A stretch of DNA of 64,000 nucleotides, taken from Enchytraeus crypticus (taxonomy: Eukaryota; Annelida; Clitellata; Enchytraeida; Enchytraeidae). The DNA is taken from positions 1-64,000 of the forward strand of contig CAJHZI010000892.1 of the NCBI GenBank assembly GCA_905160935.1, given 5' to 3'. Under the pieces are notes generated by a model, which did not search any database, was not told the origin of the DNA, and worked only from the letters and a program-made list of their open reading frames with translations. A program made the position numbers and the translations under genes. The number at the start of each line of letters is the position of its first letter. The stretch's first letter is position 1. Below, piece by piece: positions 20,226 to 30,625 of the stretch.

Positions 20226-20690
20226 ACAGATCTGAAATCAGTTCAGCAGCCCCTTCACAATCGATATGGCAACTCTTTCAATTCTAATATCCTCCATTTT
20301 GAAATTCTGGCGTGCTACCACTATTGCGTGTTTTTTCATCTTCATTTAGACGAGGTAAATGATAAACGCGCTGAACAGCTGTACGTGTGGTAACACAACG
20401 TAACGAGTCACGCCAGAGCAATGCCTGAGAATTTATATCCAGCATCTTTACGTATTGTTGTCCGTGTGAACGTTGGATAGCGATAAAATACAAAGTAGTT
20501 TAACGTTCGTTTCTTGAAATGAAGAATTGTTCCTATCAAAGGCTTAGTATTTTAATTAGTTAAATATTAAGAAGGTCATGTTAAGTTGTTGTTTTAAATA
20601 AGTTGTTGGTATCTATTGCCAAGAATTAGAAAAACCTCTGCGACAGGTACAATGTACATGTACACATGTATAATCCCTCGCTGTGCCCGG
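20226..20690. other. No gene seen
   Basis: A minus open frame at 20284-20493 has no recognised domain. No splice signals were trusted. Confidence 0.4.
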
Positions 20691-20694
20691 AATA

Positions 20695-20935
20695 CTGAAT
20701 AACTACTCAACACATGTATCGTAAAAGGCGGCTACGCCAAAACTGAGGAAAGCAACGGGCAGCCACTTGAGAGGATATATTTTCCCAGCGATAGGTTAAA
20801 TGAGGTATGGGTAAGGCATAACCTTTAGTGAAGGGATTAACTTGTTGATCTCTAGAATGCTTTATATGGAGCGTGAAAGAAGACTCTGAGTGTGAATATG
20901 TACCCTGGACCTGCCGCTTGGCAGAACACTATCAG
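20695..20935 (+). mobile_element. SINE-C copy
   Basis: ACATGTATCGTAAAAGGCGG, CTGAGGAAAGCAACGGGCAG, AAATGAGGTATGGGTAAGGC, GGGATTAACTTGTTGATCTC, and the tail CCCTGGACCTGCCGCTTGGC with AGAACACT. Here the usual GA run is replaced by the AATC array of the adjoining SINE-D. Confidence 0.83.
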
Positions 20936-21110
20936 TCAATCAATCAATAAGGATTTAACGCCCGGATCCTCGCCTTAAGGAAATGTCAGGGAGATTGCAG
21001 ACTCTACACAAACAGGCGCCAAAGTACCTTACAATGACGACTGAGTACACAGAGACCACAAGAGAAAGCGAGATAAAAACAGTGCAAGTCCATTATCCAA
21101 GGCAAGCGGG
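20936..21110 (-). mobile_element. SINE-D copy with an AATC tail
   Basis: It starts at the tail (CAATCAATCAATAAGGATTT), then CCTCGCCTTAAGGAAATGTC, AGGCGCCAAAGTACCTTACA, GACGACTGAGTACACAGAGA and GCAAGTCCATTATCCAAGGC. This is the reverse complement of 15712-15900. Confidence 0.87.
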
Positions 21111-21460
21111 TCAAAATCACTAGCGAGAGACATTAATTCAGTTTCATATTCGTATGCTAACTATTGAAATATCGCAAAATATCTCTCAACTCTAGAAAGT
21201 AAAAGGTCTATAAGAGAAAAAGGAAGACACTAATCAACTCAGAACTACGGGGTTTATGAGCTGAGAGAGGGCGAAGAGAAAAAATCACATTCGATACCCT
21301 CCCGGTAATCTAAATGCCGATGGAAATTGTAACCATTCAACTGCCGTCGTACAGAGCTCAGTTGGTAAATGATGAATTCCGTTCAATCAGACAATTCTGC
21401 AAGAACATTAGGCTTACTTCCATCCCAGCATTTGTTTACGATAAGTTTATTGCTCTTTTG
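21111..21460. other. No gene seen
   Basis: No recognised exon or repeat. Confidence 0.4.
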
Positions 21461-21462
21461 TT

Positions 21463-21582
21463 TCAGTGGCGATGTCGGTAAGATACTCAACCGCGGATCA
21501 GTATGTGCGAGGTTCAAATCCAGGACTCGCCCGTCACTGACATCGCTTTCGAGGGAGGAAACTGACGTTAACATTAGCATAA
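21463..21582 (+). mobile_element. SINE-A copy
   Basis: CAGTGGCGATGTCGGTAAGA (A-box region), CCGCGGATCAGTATGTGCGA, GGTTCAAATCCAGGACTCGC (B-box), then CATCGCTTTCGAGGGAGGAA and ACTGACGTTAACATTAGC. The first residues of the family head are missing. Confidence 0.87.
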
Positions 21583-22008
21583 CATTGTTTTTTAGCCTTT
21601 TTCTATTGATCAGCACCAATATTCCTCTGTGCTACAGTTACGAGGCAGGAGTTGAGTGAGCGATATTATGAAATAATGGCGGATAAATGTTTGGCTTCGT
21701 GAGTGTGAAACGACGCACAGACAGCAACTGATAAGTTTATTATCTGCAGTCTTTCTGCTCATAATAACCTCCGTACTATGGACTAAGATTTATTCATGAC
21801 TTCATAATTTAATTGATCAATTAAATTCATCAATCAATCAATTAGTCATAACTTCATAATTTAATTGATCAGTTAAATTCATCAGTCAATCTAAGAAGCA
21901 ACCACTAGTATATAGACATCAATATTTCTTAGACATTGGTAGATGTTATATGTACAAGAAATAAATATTTTAAGGAGACTGGAATTAATTATCTTATGAA
22001 GACAAAGA
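21583..22008. other. No gene seen
   Basis: Contains a short near-duplicate pair, CTTCATAATTTAATTGATCA, near 21800 and 21850. No gene. Confidence 0.45.
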
Positions 22009-22011
22009 AGC

Positions 22012-22508
22012 ATAGGCTGAAGCATAGACTGAATCGTAGACTGAAACTTAGACTGAAACTTAGACTGAAGAATTGACTGAAGCATACACTGAAGCATAGA
22101 CTGAAGCATAGGCTGAAGCATAGACTGAAGCATAGACTGAAGCATAGACTGAATCGTAGACTTAAACGTAGACTGAAGAATTGAATGAAGCATTGACTGA
22201 AGCATTGACTGAAGCATAGACTGAAGCATAGACTGAAGCATTGAATGAAGTATTGACTGAAGCATTGACTGAAGCATAGACTGAAGCATAGACTGAAGCA
22301 TTGAATGAAGTATTGACTGAAGTATTGACTGAAGCATTGACTGAAGCATAGACTGAAGCATAGACTGAAGCATTGACTGAAGCATAGAGCCATAGACTGA
22401 AGCATGGACTGAAGCATAGACTGACGTATTGACTGAAGCATAGACTGAAGCATTGACTGAAGCATAGAGCCATAGACTGAAGCATTGACTGAAGCATAGA
22501 CTGAAGAA
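22012..22508 (+). repeat. 12-bp minisatellite (GACTGAAGCATA)
   Basis: About 41 units with A/T, ATGAAG and AATCGT variants plus a duplicated 60-70 bp block containing GAGCCATAGACTGA. Minus frames are open (SMLQ, CFSL and ASVY repeats) because 12 is a multiple of 3. Confidence 0.95.
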
Positions 22509-22624
22509 GATGTGCTGTGAGCAGAACAGTGGAAAGAAGAAAAGATAAGAAGAGAAAGATTCTATGTCAATACTGGCAACCCGTCTGTGTAGTGTGCAGT
22601 GTTTGTACACGTGCCTGTCAGTGT

Positions 22625-22625
22625 G

Positions 22626-22658
<33 letters not shown>

Positions 22659-22720
22659 TGTGTAGGGTGCAGTTTTTGTACACGTGTCTGTCAGTGTGTG
22701 TGTGTGTGTGTGTGTGCGTG
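22625..22720 (+). repeat. Two (GT)n blocks within a duplication
   Basis: (GT)n at 22627-22657 and 22693-22714. Each is preceded by GTGTAG.GTGCAGT.TTTGTACACGTG..TGTCAGTGTG, so the whole segment is a tandem duplication of about 70 bp. Confidence 0.9.
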
Positions 22721-22853
22721 TCGTATTCAGATTTGTTCTGTTAACCATGACAGCATTGAGCACTGAGAGTAAAACCAAGGAATCTAACGGGCTACTTGTA
22801 TATTGCGAATCTAAAATCAGCCCTGGGTAGAGGCATTAATTGACAGTTCAGCG

Positions 22854-22990
22854 GCAGCAGTAAAAGCTAATGTTAACGTCAATTTCCTCACTCGAAAGCG
22901 ATGTCAGTGACGGGTGAGCCCAGGATTTGAACCCCGCACATACTTCTCTTTCGGTCGAGTATCTTACCGAACGTCGCCACAGGCTCCAGC
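22854..22990 (-). mobile_element. SINE-A copy
   Basis: Minus strand: GCTAATGTTAACGTCAATTT, CGAAAGCGATGTCAGTGACG, GGATTTGAACCCCGCACATA, CGGTCGAGTATCTTACCG, GGCTCCAGC. Full family length. Confidence 0.88.
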
Positions 22991-23039
22991 AATCATGGAC
23001 ACCGGATGAATAAAGATAGGACAATTAGATAGTCCTTCA

Positions 23040-23218
23040 ATTAGATTTAGATTCCAAAACTCTACGGGTTTGCCAGACATGGGCTATATATTCATACTTA
23101 GAGTCTGCTTTCACACTCCATAAACAGCACTTCATAGCTTGACAAGTTAATTCTTTCACACAAATCAATGCCTTATCCAAATCTAATGAAGTATATAGAA
23201 TGGGGGAAAAATGGGCTA
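23040..23218 (-). mobile_element. SINE-C copy, partial
   Basis: TATTCATACTTAGAGTCTGC, TTTCACACTCCATAAACAGC, GACAAGTTAATTCTTTCACA and AATGCCTTATCCAAATCTAA. The tail hairpin (GGTTTGCCAGACATGGGC) is decayed. Confidence 0.75.
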
Positions 23219-23613
23219 CGTCAAACAGAGTGAAAGTGCGATTGGTATACGAAAGCGTAAAATCGTACGAAAGATAAATCTCGAAAATCTACAAGCTGAA
23301 TACGAAATACGACTGGATAAATGTCCAAGTTTCGTTTAGCCAATTTGAAACTTTACTAATAGGGAAACATCAATCCAATCATTGGATGTTGCAGTTTAAT
23401 TACAGAATACAGAAACGGTTCCAAGCAGTTCTAGAGAGTACTGGTGATTTGTGGCTACCCCGCCATGTTTTACATCTATGTTTACGTTCGGAGACCTTTC
23501 TATTGATGTTTTGTATATCATTAGTTACCTCCCTGCATTCCATATATCGCCTAAATCAATGACCAATACACAATTTCCGAAGACCAGTAAATTGTTTTAC
23601 AGGACCGGTAAAA

Positions 23614-23755
23614 GGCTGGAGCCAAGGGTGAAGTCGGTAAGATATTCGACCTCGGATCAGTAGATGCGGGGTTCAAATCCTGGGCTTGCCGTAACTGACA
23701 TCGCTTTCGAGTTAGGAAACTGACGTTAATATTAATTTTGCATTAGCTTTAAACA
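23614..23755 (+). mobile_element. SINE-A copy
   Basis: GGCTGGAGCCAAGGGTGAAG, TCGGTAAGATATTCGACC, GCGGGGTTCAAATCCTGGGC, ACATCGCTTTCGAGTTAGGA, AACTGACGTTAATATTA. Confidence 0.88.
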
Positions 23756-23865
23756 AAATTTAATCACTGCCTTTGATCACTACAATTTGTTAATATTTAA
23801 AGATTTTATTAAAATTTAATCGAGCTTTTAGATCGCTTTAAAAAGTAAATGTAAACAAGCATTAT

Positions 23866-24090
23866 AGAGAAATGATCAACTATGTTGATATCTATCACTT
23901 TTAACACCGCATGTTTTAACCGTTAGACAATTTACAACATTTTCCGTATAACCAGTCGAGTGAATGTCCGAGATTTTACTCTCAGATCAGCGAGGCTGGA
24001 ATTCGAACCCAAGAAGGTTCAATTCACTTCAGGATATGTCATTTAAAACTTCATGACGTTGTCCCTACGCTACTAAGACATGCTTTAGAG
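23866..24090 (-). mobile_element. SINE-B copy, near full length
   Basis: Minus-strand tRNA-like head: the plus strand shows GAATTCGAACCCAAGAAGG (B-box complement) and TTCATGACGTTGTCCCTACG (A-box region complement). The body follows: CCGAGATTTTACTCTCAGAT, ACATTTTCCGTATAACC and GAAATGATCAACTATGTTGA. Repeat E follows at about 24085-24150. Confidence 0.85.
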
Positions 24091-24150
24091 CTACATGTAT
24101 ATCGTCCATGACAACATCGAGCACACAAAAGAGTCAGCGGTGAATAGAGC
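24091..24150. repeat. Dispersed repeat E
   Basis: GAGCTACATGTATATCGTCC then ATGACAACATCGAGCAC. It matches 29797-29840, 42058-42105 and 53835-53872. Confidence 0.7.
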
Positions 24151-24361
24151 TAAGCTGATGATCTACAGTTAAGAGATCTGGCTGTAAGCCGCTCATATTA
24201 GAAACAAGGTCGAGACACTTAACCGATGAGCTAAGTGTGCTACACAAAGAATAGCAGCTAGTAGAAATATAAAGAAGTGACTAATTCATAAAGAAATGAC
24301 TTTAATTAAAGAGAACAACGCAAGTGATTAAACATTGTTAACCTTACAATTAATACTGTAA

Positions 24362-24715
24362 TTAGCAAGTGGAGAAAAAGTTAACGAGTAGAGAAATAAT
24401 TAACGAGTGGAGAAATACTTAACGAATGGAGAAAAAGTTAACGAGTAGAGAAATAGTTAACGAGTGGAGAAATACTTAACGAGTGGAGAAAAAGTTAACG
24501 AGTAGAGAAATAATTAACGAGTGGAGAAAAAGTTAACGAGTAGAGAAATAAATATCGAATGGAGAAATAAATAACAACTGGAAAAATATATATGAAATTA
24601 ATAAATATTTAACAGGCAGATGAATCAATAGCAAACTGAGAAATAAATAAAGAGTGGAGAAATAGGGAGTGGAAAAATAATTAACAAGTGGAGAAATAAA
24701 TAGGGAAACAATTTA
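24362..24715 (+). repeat. 19-bp minisatellite (TTAACGAGTGGAGAAATAC)
   Basis: About 17 units. The first dozen alternate AAAAAG and AAATA endings; the right third is decayed (ATAAATAACAACTGG). Confidence 0.92.
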
Positions 24716-24724
24716 TCGCCGAAT

Positions 24725-25765
24725 TAATCTCGCTCACTCCACTGTACAATTTCTTATTTCCTGTATTCTTGTTTATTTTAATAATTAGCATTATAGCACT
24801 TTAGACATACGGAGATTTGAATAATATGACTGGAACTGCAATGGAATAGTTCACCCATTTTGTAGTTAAGTGCACCGTTAAGAATAGTCGAGAACTCTAA
24901 CTGAAAGTGCCATCGCTTTTGTAAAAAATAAAGATTGAACTACCCGATCTATACAAACCGAGCAATCCAGGTTTGTGCAATGTGCATCTTAAAAAATTGG
25001 ATAATTTTCTCGAAATCAAACCAAAATTTCTTATTGTACTTCTCATTGTAGTAGATCAATGTAACCGTTAAACCTTGGTCATGAAGTCAAATTTCTATTT
25101 CCCTTAATCGAATACTCTTGTTTACCTAATCCAGGTACTGAGGTCCAAATACCGGACCGATCAAATGACATCCGGCACTCTCAGTACCGCAGGGTCTCTC
25201 TTTATTGGAGGCGGAAATCCTGGGATGTTGAACTTACTGCACTGAATTTCGCCTCTAAGTTAAAATGTAGCTAAATAAAAAAATAAATACATAAATACAT
25301 AAATTGCTAATAAAATAACCGTTTTTATAATAAATTAGTTAGTTTTCTGTTATTCTGTCACTAGTTTGAAAATTATATCTTTAAAAAGCTTCTTTTATTC
25401 CGCAATTCCCTTGAAAAATGTCACTTAAAGTCTTTTGTTATCTGGACAGATGATCTAGTCCTTACTTCATATAGTAGTGTATAATATTTATATATTCATA
25501 TATATCCTCTATACATCCACTAATAGAAAATATTCAATTGAGAGTCAAGACTCATTGGTCTGTATCAGGTATAAGTTTTGGCAATATTTTAAAGAGTTAA
25601 TGCCATAACTATCAGAAATAATATTCGAACAGGGATTGCGTTTGATATTCTAGTTATACAGGCCTACTATCTTAATTTTATTTATGGTGATCTATGTTGT
25701 GTTTGATTTGTATTGTATGTGTTTCATTGTGCTATGAATTTGGTGAATAGAGACTATATATGCAG
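24725..25765. other. No gene seen
   Basis: About 1 kb without a recognised exon or element. Confidence 0.4.
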
Positions 25766-25769
25766 TGAA

Positions 25770-26155
25770 CATGGACCTTAAGGAAGGAAGATATTAGGAA
25801 ACTGGAGGCATTGGAAATGTGGATTTGGAGAAGAATGGAGAGGATTAGCTGGACTCAAAAGGTTACAAATGAGGAAGTCCTGGAGAGAGTTGGCACAGAT
25901 AGACAGTTGATAAATGTATTAAGAAATAGGAAGAAGAGATGGATAGGACACATTCTGAGGGGGGAAGGTCTATTAAAAGAGGTCATAGAAGGTAGAATGG
26001 AAGGAAAAAGAGGCAGGGGCAGGCCGAGATTATGTATGTTAGATGATTTAAAAACCCACTCATATGTGGAAATGAAGAGGAAGGCGGAAGACAGAGAAGA
26101 GTGGAGGCGTTATATACCATGGACCTGCCAGTAGGCAGTGCACTAAGAGATGCAG
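25770..26155 (+). mobile_element. LINE 'L1' 3' end, best-preserved C-terminal copy
   Basis: A 107-codon open frame (25811-26134) reads MEMWIWRRMERISWTQKVTN, then EEVLERVGTDRQLINVLRNR, KKRWIGHILRGEGLLKEVIE, GRMEGKRGRGRPRLCMLDDL and VEMKRKAEDREEWRRYIPWT. It is nearly identical in sequence to the C-terminus of the copy at 2027-2518, which implies recent activity. The 3' tail is CATGGACCTGCCAGTAGGCA + GTGCACTAAGAGA. It is 5' truncated, with a frame change near 25800. Confidence 0.92.
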
Positions 26156-26640
26156 TGAAATGAGAGACGGAAGGTAAGCGTGAACATTGTGTTGTAGAGA
26201 TACTACTGGAATAAGGCGAACGTAGAATATTAGTAGTTATAGTCTACATAACTCATAGAGTTTACAAATATTAGTTAAATATAAGATAAATAAGATAACC
26301 AATAATAAGATAGCAATAGTAAGATGAATATTAATAAATAATAACACGATAAATATTGAAGAGTGATTTTCTTACGACACATTGCAGTTTATGATCATAC
26401 AATAATCATACACACATAATCTATGTCTCCGTTTTAACACTTTTTATCATTGTTAAAAACACTGAAGTTTCGCGTTCGGGAACATTGATCCGATGAGGAG
26501 CTATAGGAACCCTGGATAAAGTCCTTACTGACTGATAACACTACAGCATGATCCAGTTATAGGCTGAGCTTAGAGGCAGAATCATTTAGGCAGACAGGTA
26601 GAGAAACTTGTAGACAGTCAGACGGGAGTATGGCAGAGGC
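26156..26640. other. No gene seen
   Basis: AT-rich, no recognised exon. Confidence 0.4.
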
Positions 26641-27145
26641 AGATATAAGATGTACGAGTGGCAGACATATAGTATGACTGACAGATAGACAGTATGATAG
26701 TTAGATAGTATGACTGAGATATAGTATGGCAGACATATAGTATGACAGACAGTATGACAGACAGACAGTATGGTAGACAGACAGTATGGTAAACATTTAG
26801 TATGGCAGACTAACAGACAGTATAACAGACAGATAGTATGACAGGCAGATAATATGGCAGACAGATAGTATTACAGACAGTATGACAGACATACAATATG
26901 GCTGACAGACAGTATGGCAAACAGATAGTATGGCAGACTGACAGACAGTATGACAGATAGACAGAGGGTATGACAGACAGATAGTATGGCAGACAGATAG
27001 TATGACAGACAGACAGTATGACAGACAGACAGTATGGCAGACAGACAGTAAGACAGACAGATAGTATGACAGACAGACAGACAGACAGACAATACGCAGA
27101 CAGACAGTATGGCAGACAGATAGTATGACAGACAGATGGAGGTAT
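26640..27145 (+). repeat. CAGA-based array (CAGACAGATAGTATGG)
   Basis: A tetranucleotide CAGA/CAGT array with a 14-18 bp higher-order unit containing AGTATGRCAGACAGA. The minus frames (LSVCHTVCLSYYLSAI type) are artefacts. Confidence 0.93.
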
Positions 27146-27446
27146 CTATTAGTTGATAAGAAAGTTTACTGTTTAATATACACAAACACACAGAGAACCC
27201 AATCCATTGCAAGGCTTCCGTTAACTTAGCACGCAGTGCACCTTTCTACTCCAATAACTTTTTTTCTTTAGGCTAATAGCTACTCCAGAGGCATTTCCGA
27301 ATTCGACTACCTAATTATTTAGAGCACATCAAAGCAGAATTATACACACCAACCAGTGTCATTATATGATAAACGAAGAACATTGTAAGCGCGCCCTTTG
27401 TCTTCAGAAGCGACTAGTCTAGCAGTTCAAGCGATCAAGCCATACC

Positions 27447-27448
<2 letters not shown>
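27146..27448. other. No gene seen
   Basis: No recognised feature. Confidence 0.4.
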
Positions 27449-27496
<48 letters not shown>

Positions 27497-27572
27497 AGAG
27501 TGACAGAGAAATAGAGAGAAAGAGAGAAAGACAAAGAGAGAGTGGCAAAGAGATAGAGAGAGAGAGAGAGAC

Positions 27573-27609
<37 letters not shown>

Positions 27610-27673
27610 AGAGTGACAGAGAAATAGAGAGAGAGAAAGAAAGACAAAGAGAGAGTGGCAAAGAGACAGAGAC

Positions 27674-27722
<49 letters not shown>
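27449..27722 (+). repeat. (GA)n microsatellite with a 130-bp internal duplication
   Basis: Pure (GA)n at 27450-27492, 27580-27605 and 27678-27721. The segment GAAGAGAGAGTGACAGAGAA...GAGAGTGGCAAAGAGA appears twice (27490-27556 and 27603-27667). Confidence 0.95.
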
Positions 27723-27725
<3 letters not shown>

Positions 27726-27892
27726 GTATAAATGTTTAGACGCCTGGGTTTGATTTGGCTACAAGACTGAAGATAGGCGCTTCAGTGGCTAGATTTGTCT
27801 AGGGAATAATAGAACCACAAACGTAAAGTTTTTCTTAACTTCGTTCGTAGTTTCCACTAAGTTTGCCATTTTATATGAAAATTTTTGTTATT

Positions 27893-28045
27893 TTCTCTCT
27901 CTCTCTCTATTACTCTCTCTCTTTATCTTTCTCTATTTCTCTCTTTATTTTATTCGCTCTCCCTCTCTCTCTCGCTCTCTCTCTCTCTCTGTCTATCTTT
28001 CTCTCTGTCTCTCTTTATCTTAATCTTTCTCTCTCTCTTCTTTAC
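27893..28045 (+). repeat. CT-rich microsatellite
   Basis: (CT)n broken by TTTAT, TATTTCTC and GTCTCTC words. Confidence 0.95.
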
Positions 28046-28283
28046 TCTCACATTTTTACAGCTCTCAACATATTCCAGGTTGAGTCTCAGTCCTATTTCT
28101 TGCTCACAAATGAGCTATCAGCTAATGAAAGATTCCTCCCATTGATCTCCTTATACATGCATTAGGGGCCTCATACGCAGTACCGGCAGATTTGGATGAT
28201 CTATTCTCCAATAGTCAAGATCCAATTAATAAAAGTAATATGCTTCTTTACACTGCTATATCTTGCCTAATTGTCGTATGCAA

Positions 28284-28400
28284 TAAAGCTAGTAAAGCTA
28301 ATGCTAACGTCAGTTTCCTCACTGGAGAGCCCAGGATTTGAACCCAGCACATACTGATCCGCGGTCGAGTGTCTTACCAACGTCGCCACTGGCTCCAGCC
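28284..28400 (-). mobile_element. SINE-A copy with an internal deletion
   Basis: GCTAATGCTAACGTCAGTTT, then CTCACTGGAGAGCCCAGGAT. Relative to the family, about 25 bp (CGAAAGCGATGTCAGTGACG region) are missing. GATCCGCGGTCGAGTGTCTT and GCCACTGGCTCCAGCC complete the head. Confidence 0.87.
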
Positions 28401-28407
28401 AAAAGAA

Positions 28408-28700
28408 AGAATGTATGTGGTCGAGGTTGGAGCCTATGTGGTCGAGGGTGGAGCCTATGTGGTCGAGGGTGGAGCCTATGTGGCCGAGGGTGGAGCCACT
28501 GAGGTCGAGGGTGGAGCCTATGTGACCGAGGGTGGAGCCTATGTTGTCGAGGGTGGAGCCTATGTGGTCGAGAGTGGAGCCTATGTGACTGAGGGTGGAG
28601 CCTATGTGACTGAGGGTGAAGCCTATGTGGTCGAGGGTGGAGCCTATGTGGTCGAGGGTGGAGCCTCTTTGGACGGGGGTGGAGCCTTTGAGACAGGGAA
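28408..28700 (+). repeat. 21-bp minisatellite (GTCGAGGGTGGAGCCTATGTG)
   Basis: About 13-14 units with G/A and TGACTGAG variants. It begins inside the SINE-A edge: the SINE word GTCGAG/GGAGCC also makes up the unit. Both strands are open; the Val-Glu-Gly-Gly-Ala-Tyr repeat protein is treated as an artefact. Confidence 0.92.
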
Positions 28701-29024
28701 GAACCATCGGGACAGGAGGCTGGCGGGACCTAAAGAACCTGCCGCAGAGTTGGGGTGACACAGGTGGGGCCTCTGGAATATCGGGCGTAGCTGTGTGCTT
28801 CCACTATTATTGTCAAAATACAGTCTGCGGTTTGTCAGATTGATAATGGAAATAAAATGGAATAGATTATTATATTATTAAAATCTTATATTGCTTCCTG
28901 ATATAGGCTGTGACTAACATTTACTGCCCAAAAAATGTTAGTCGAAGCTGACGAAGGCTTAGGGGCCCACCTCATCATAAGCAGAATACCCCATGAATAA
29001 TGGTATATCACAAGGAATGTTATA

Positions 29025-29140
29025 AACAATTTAAAGATCCACTCGTATGTGGACATGAAGAGAAAGACTGAAGATAGAGATGAGTAGAGGCGTTATAAAC
29101 CGTTAACCTGCCAGTAGGCAGTGCACTAAGAGAGATAGAA
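29025..29140 (+). mobile_element. LINE 'L1' extreme 3' end
   Basis: TTTAAAGATCCACTCGTATG, TGGACATGAAGAGAAAGACT, GAGGCGTTATAAACC and ACCTGCCAGTAGGCAGTGCA + CTAAGAGAGATAG. About 110 bp. Confidence 0.83.
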
Positions 29141-29795
29141 AGATAGGCTGTGATGGGCTCTTTTCATGCCTCTGTTGCGAATCTGTCCAAATGCCGTCTA
29201 TATTGCAGTGTCGAGCTTTATTTGCAATCATAGGCTTAAAGGAAGCCCGACATTGAGTAGTAGACCCGCCCACTATGGCTGCTGCCACCTGGGGAGCAAG
29301 TTAAAGCATTGGGTTAGGTTACATCATCAATGTATCCATGACTGCTGCAGTTCAATTGTCGCAAAACAATCCAAATTACTGTTAAAAGAAGCTCGCCTAA
29401 CTAATAATAGAAAATAATAAAGATTTACCGTCCGTTTCTTCATCTGCGAATGATGCCAGGGGCGTCCTTGAAGTATAATTATTTGCCACTATAAGTAGAT
29501 TCATGGCAAACGATCCGAAAGATATCACGCAATCAAACAATCGCTTTGAAGAGAGAGATGATTCCAAACGGTGCCAGTCCGGTGATGAACGAGTGACAGG
29601 AGCAAAGTCCGTGATACGGGTTGCGTTGGAGATTTGACGAGACATCTTATTAGATAGCACGGTCATAAATCGGTAGAAACATGTCCATTAAGCTTTCTAT
29701 ATTTACCTCGTTTATTGGCTCCATCAGGAATCCATACCAGAATCAAATTTCAACACAAGCAACCAATTCGTTAGCTGAACAACAACACTAGCTAA
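29141..29795. other. No gene seen
   Basis: Moderate-complexity sequence with several short open frames on both strands, none recognised. Confidence 0.4.
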
Positions 29796-29796
29796 A

Positions 29797-29885
29797 TTAG
29801 AATGCTACAGTCGTCAATGACAACGTCGAGCATTATGGAACCAATGTCAAGCCGACGAGTAAAATGTTAAAAGCGAAGAAGTTAA
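29797..29885. repeat. Dispersed repeat E
   Basis: ATGCTACAGTCGTCAATGAC, then AACGTCGAGCATTATGG and GTCAAGCCGACGAGTAAAAT. It matches the order at 42058-42150. Confidence 0.75.
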
Positions 29886-29984
29886 TCAAGATGTTAAAAA
29901 CTGACGATAAACTTATGTCCAGAAGACCAAAGGTAGGAAATTACAGGCAAGGCGGTCACGAGAGAGTTGTAACGCATAAGCCAT

Positions 29985-30130
29985 GCACCGTGCAACCAGC
30001 CAAGTGAATGTCCGATATTTTACTCTCAGATCAGCGCGGGCGAGAATCGAACCCACGAGAGTTCAATTCTCCTCTGGATCAGTCATTTAAAATTTTACTA
30101 CGATACACGACGCTTCTAACCACTACGCAA
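29985..30130 (-). mobile_element. SINE-B head copy (clear tRNA-like)
   Basis: Read on the minus strand: GCGTAGTGGTTAGAAGCGTC (A-box like a genuine tRNA 5' half), GAACTCTCGTGGGTTCGATT (B-box GGTTCGATT), then CTGATCTGAGAGTAAAATAT and TCGGACATTCACTTGGCTGG. The best evidence in the window that SINE-B has a tRNA origin. Confidence 0.85.
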
Positions 30131-30384
30131 TTGAGAAAATCAATGCAGTATTATAATTCAGTATAATATTCATTTCATAATAAGTTAATTATCAAAGTCA
30201 ATGCTACAACTGGATCCGGTGGAATATGTTTAGCATTCAAGGACTCCCGCCGGAAACAGTCCGAACTTCACGGAGAGACTATCGGATACTCAATTACAGT
30301 AATAACTCCAGGTCCTAACGACCTCATAAAATGTCCATTAGTGGTACAATTAGGTCAAAATATGACGTTATTACGAACCAGTGG

Positions 30385-30504
30385 TGAGAGGAGAGAGAAA
30401 GAGTGAGAAAGAGAGACAGAGAGACAGAGAGACACAGAGAGAGAGAGAGAGAGAGAGTGAGAGAGAGAGAAAGGGGAGAGAGAAGATAGAAAGAGAAAGG
30501 GAGA

Positions 30505-30537
<33 letters not shown>

Positions 30538-30540
30538 CCA
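30385..30540 (+). repeat. GA-rich microsatellite
   Basis: (GA)n with GACA, GAAA and GGGAGA interruptions, next to a SINE-C remnant. Confidence 0.95.
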
Positions 30541-30559
30541 CATCGTAACATAGCTTCTC

Positions 30560-30625
30560 TATAGCTTGAGAAAATATAGCTTCTGAGGTGGTTTCCTACT
30601 GGCTTCTTTAGTCCAAGTTGTTTAA
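30560..30625 (-). mobile_element. SINE-C remnant
   Basis: ATAGCTTCTGAGGTGGTTTC and CTACTGGCTTCTTTAG match the minus-strand middle module only. Confidence 0.55.

Noticed and set aside
20284-20493. Minus-strand 69-codon frame (QYVKMLDINSQALLWRDSLR)
   Set aside because: Looks protein-like but I recognise no family, and there are no supporting splice or repeat signals.
21463-21582. A genuine tRNA gene (B-box GGTTCAAATCC)
   Set aside because: The acceptor and anticodon stems do not pair and the sequence recurs a dozen times with a common non-tRNA tail: a SINE.
21891-22778. 295-codon minus-strand frame with SMLQ repeats
   Set aside because: 12-bp array plus GT and CT simple repeats; two other frames are open over the same stretch.
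28369-28761. VEGGAYV and IGSTLDH repeat proteins on opposite strands
   Set aside because: Both translate the same 21-bp minisatellite that grew beside a SINE.
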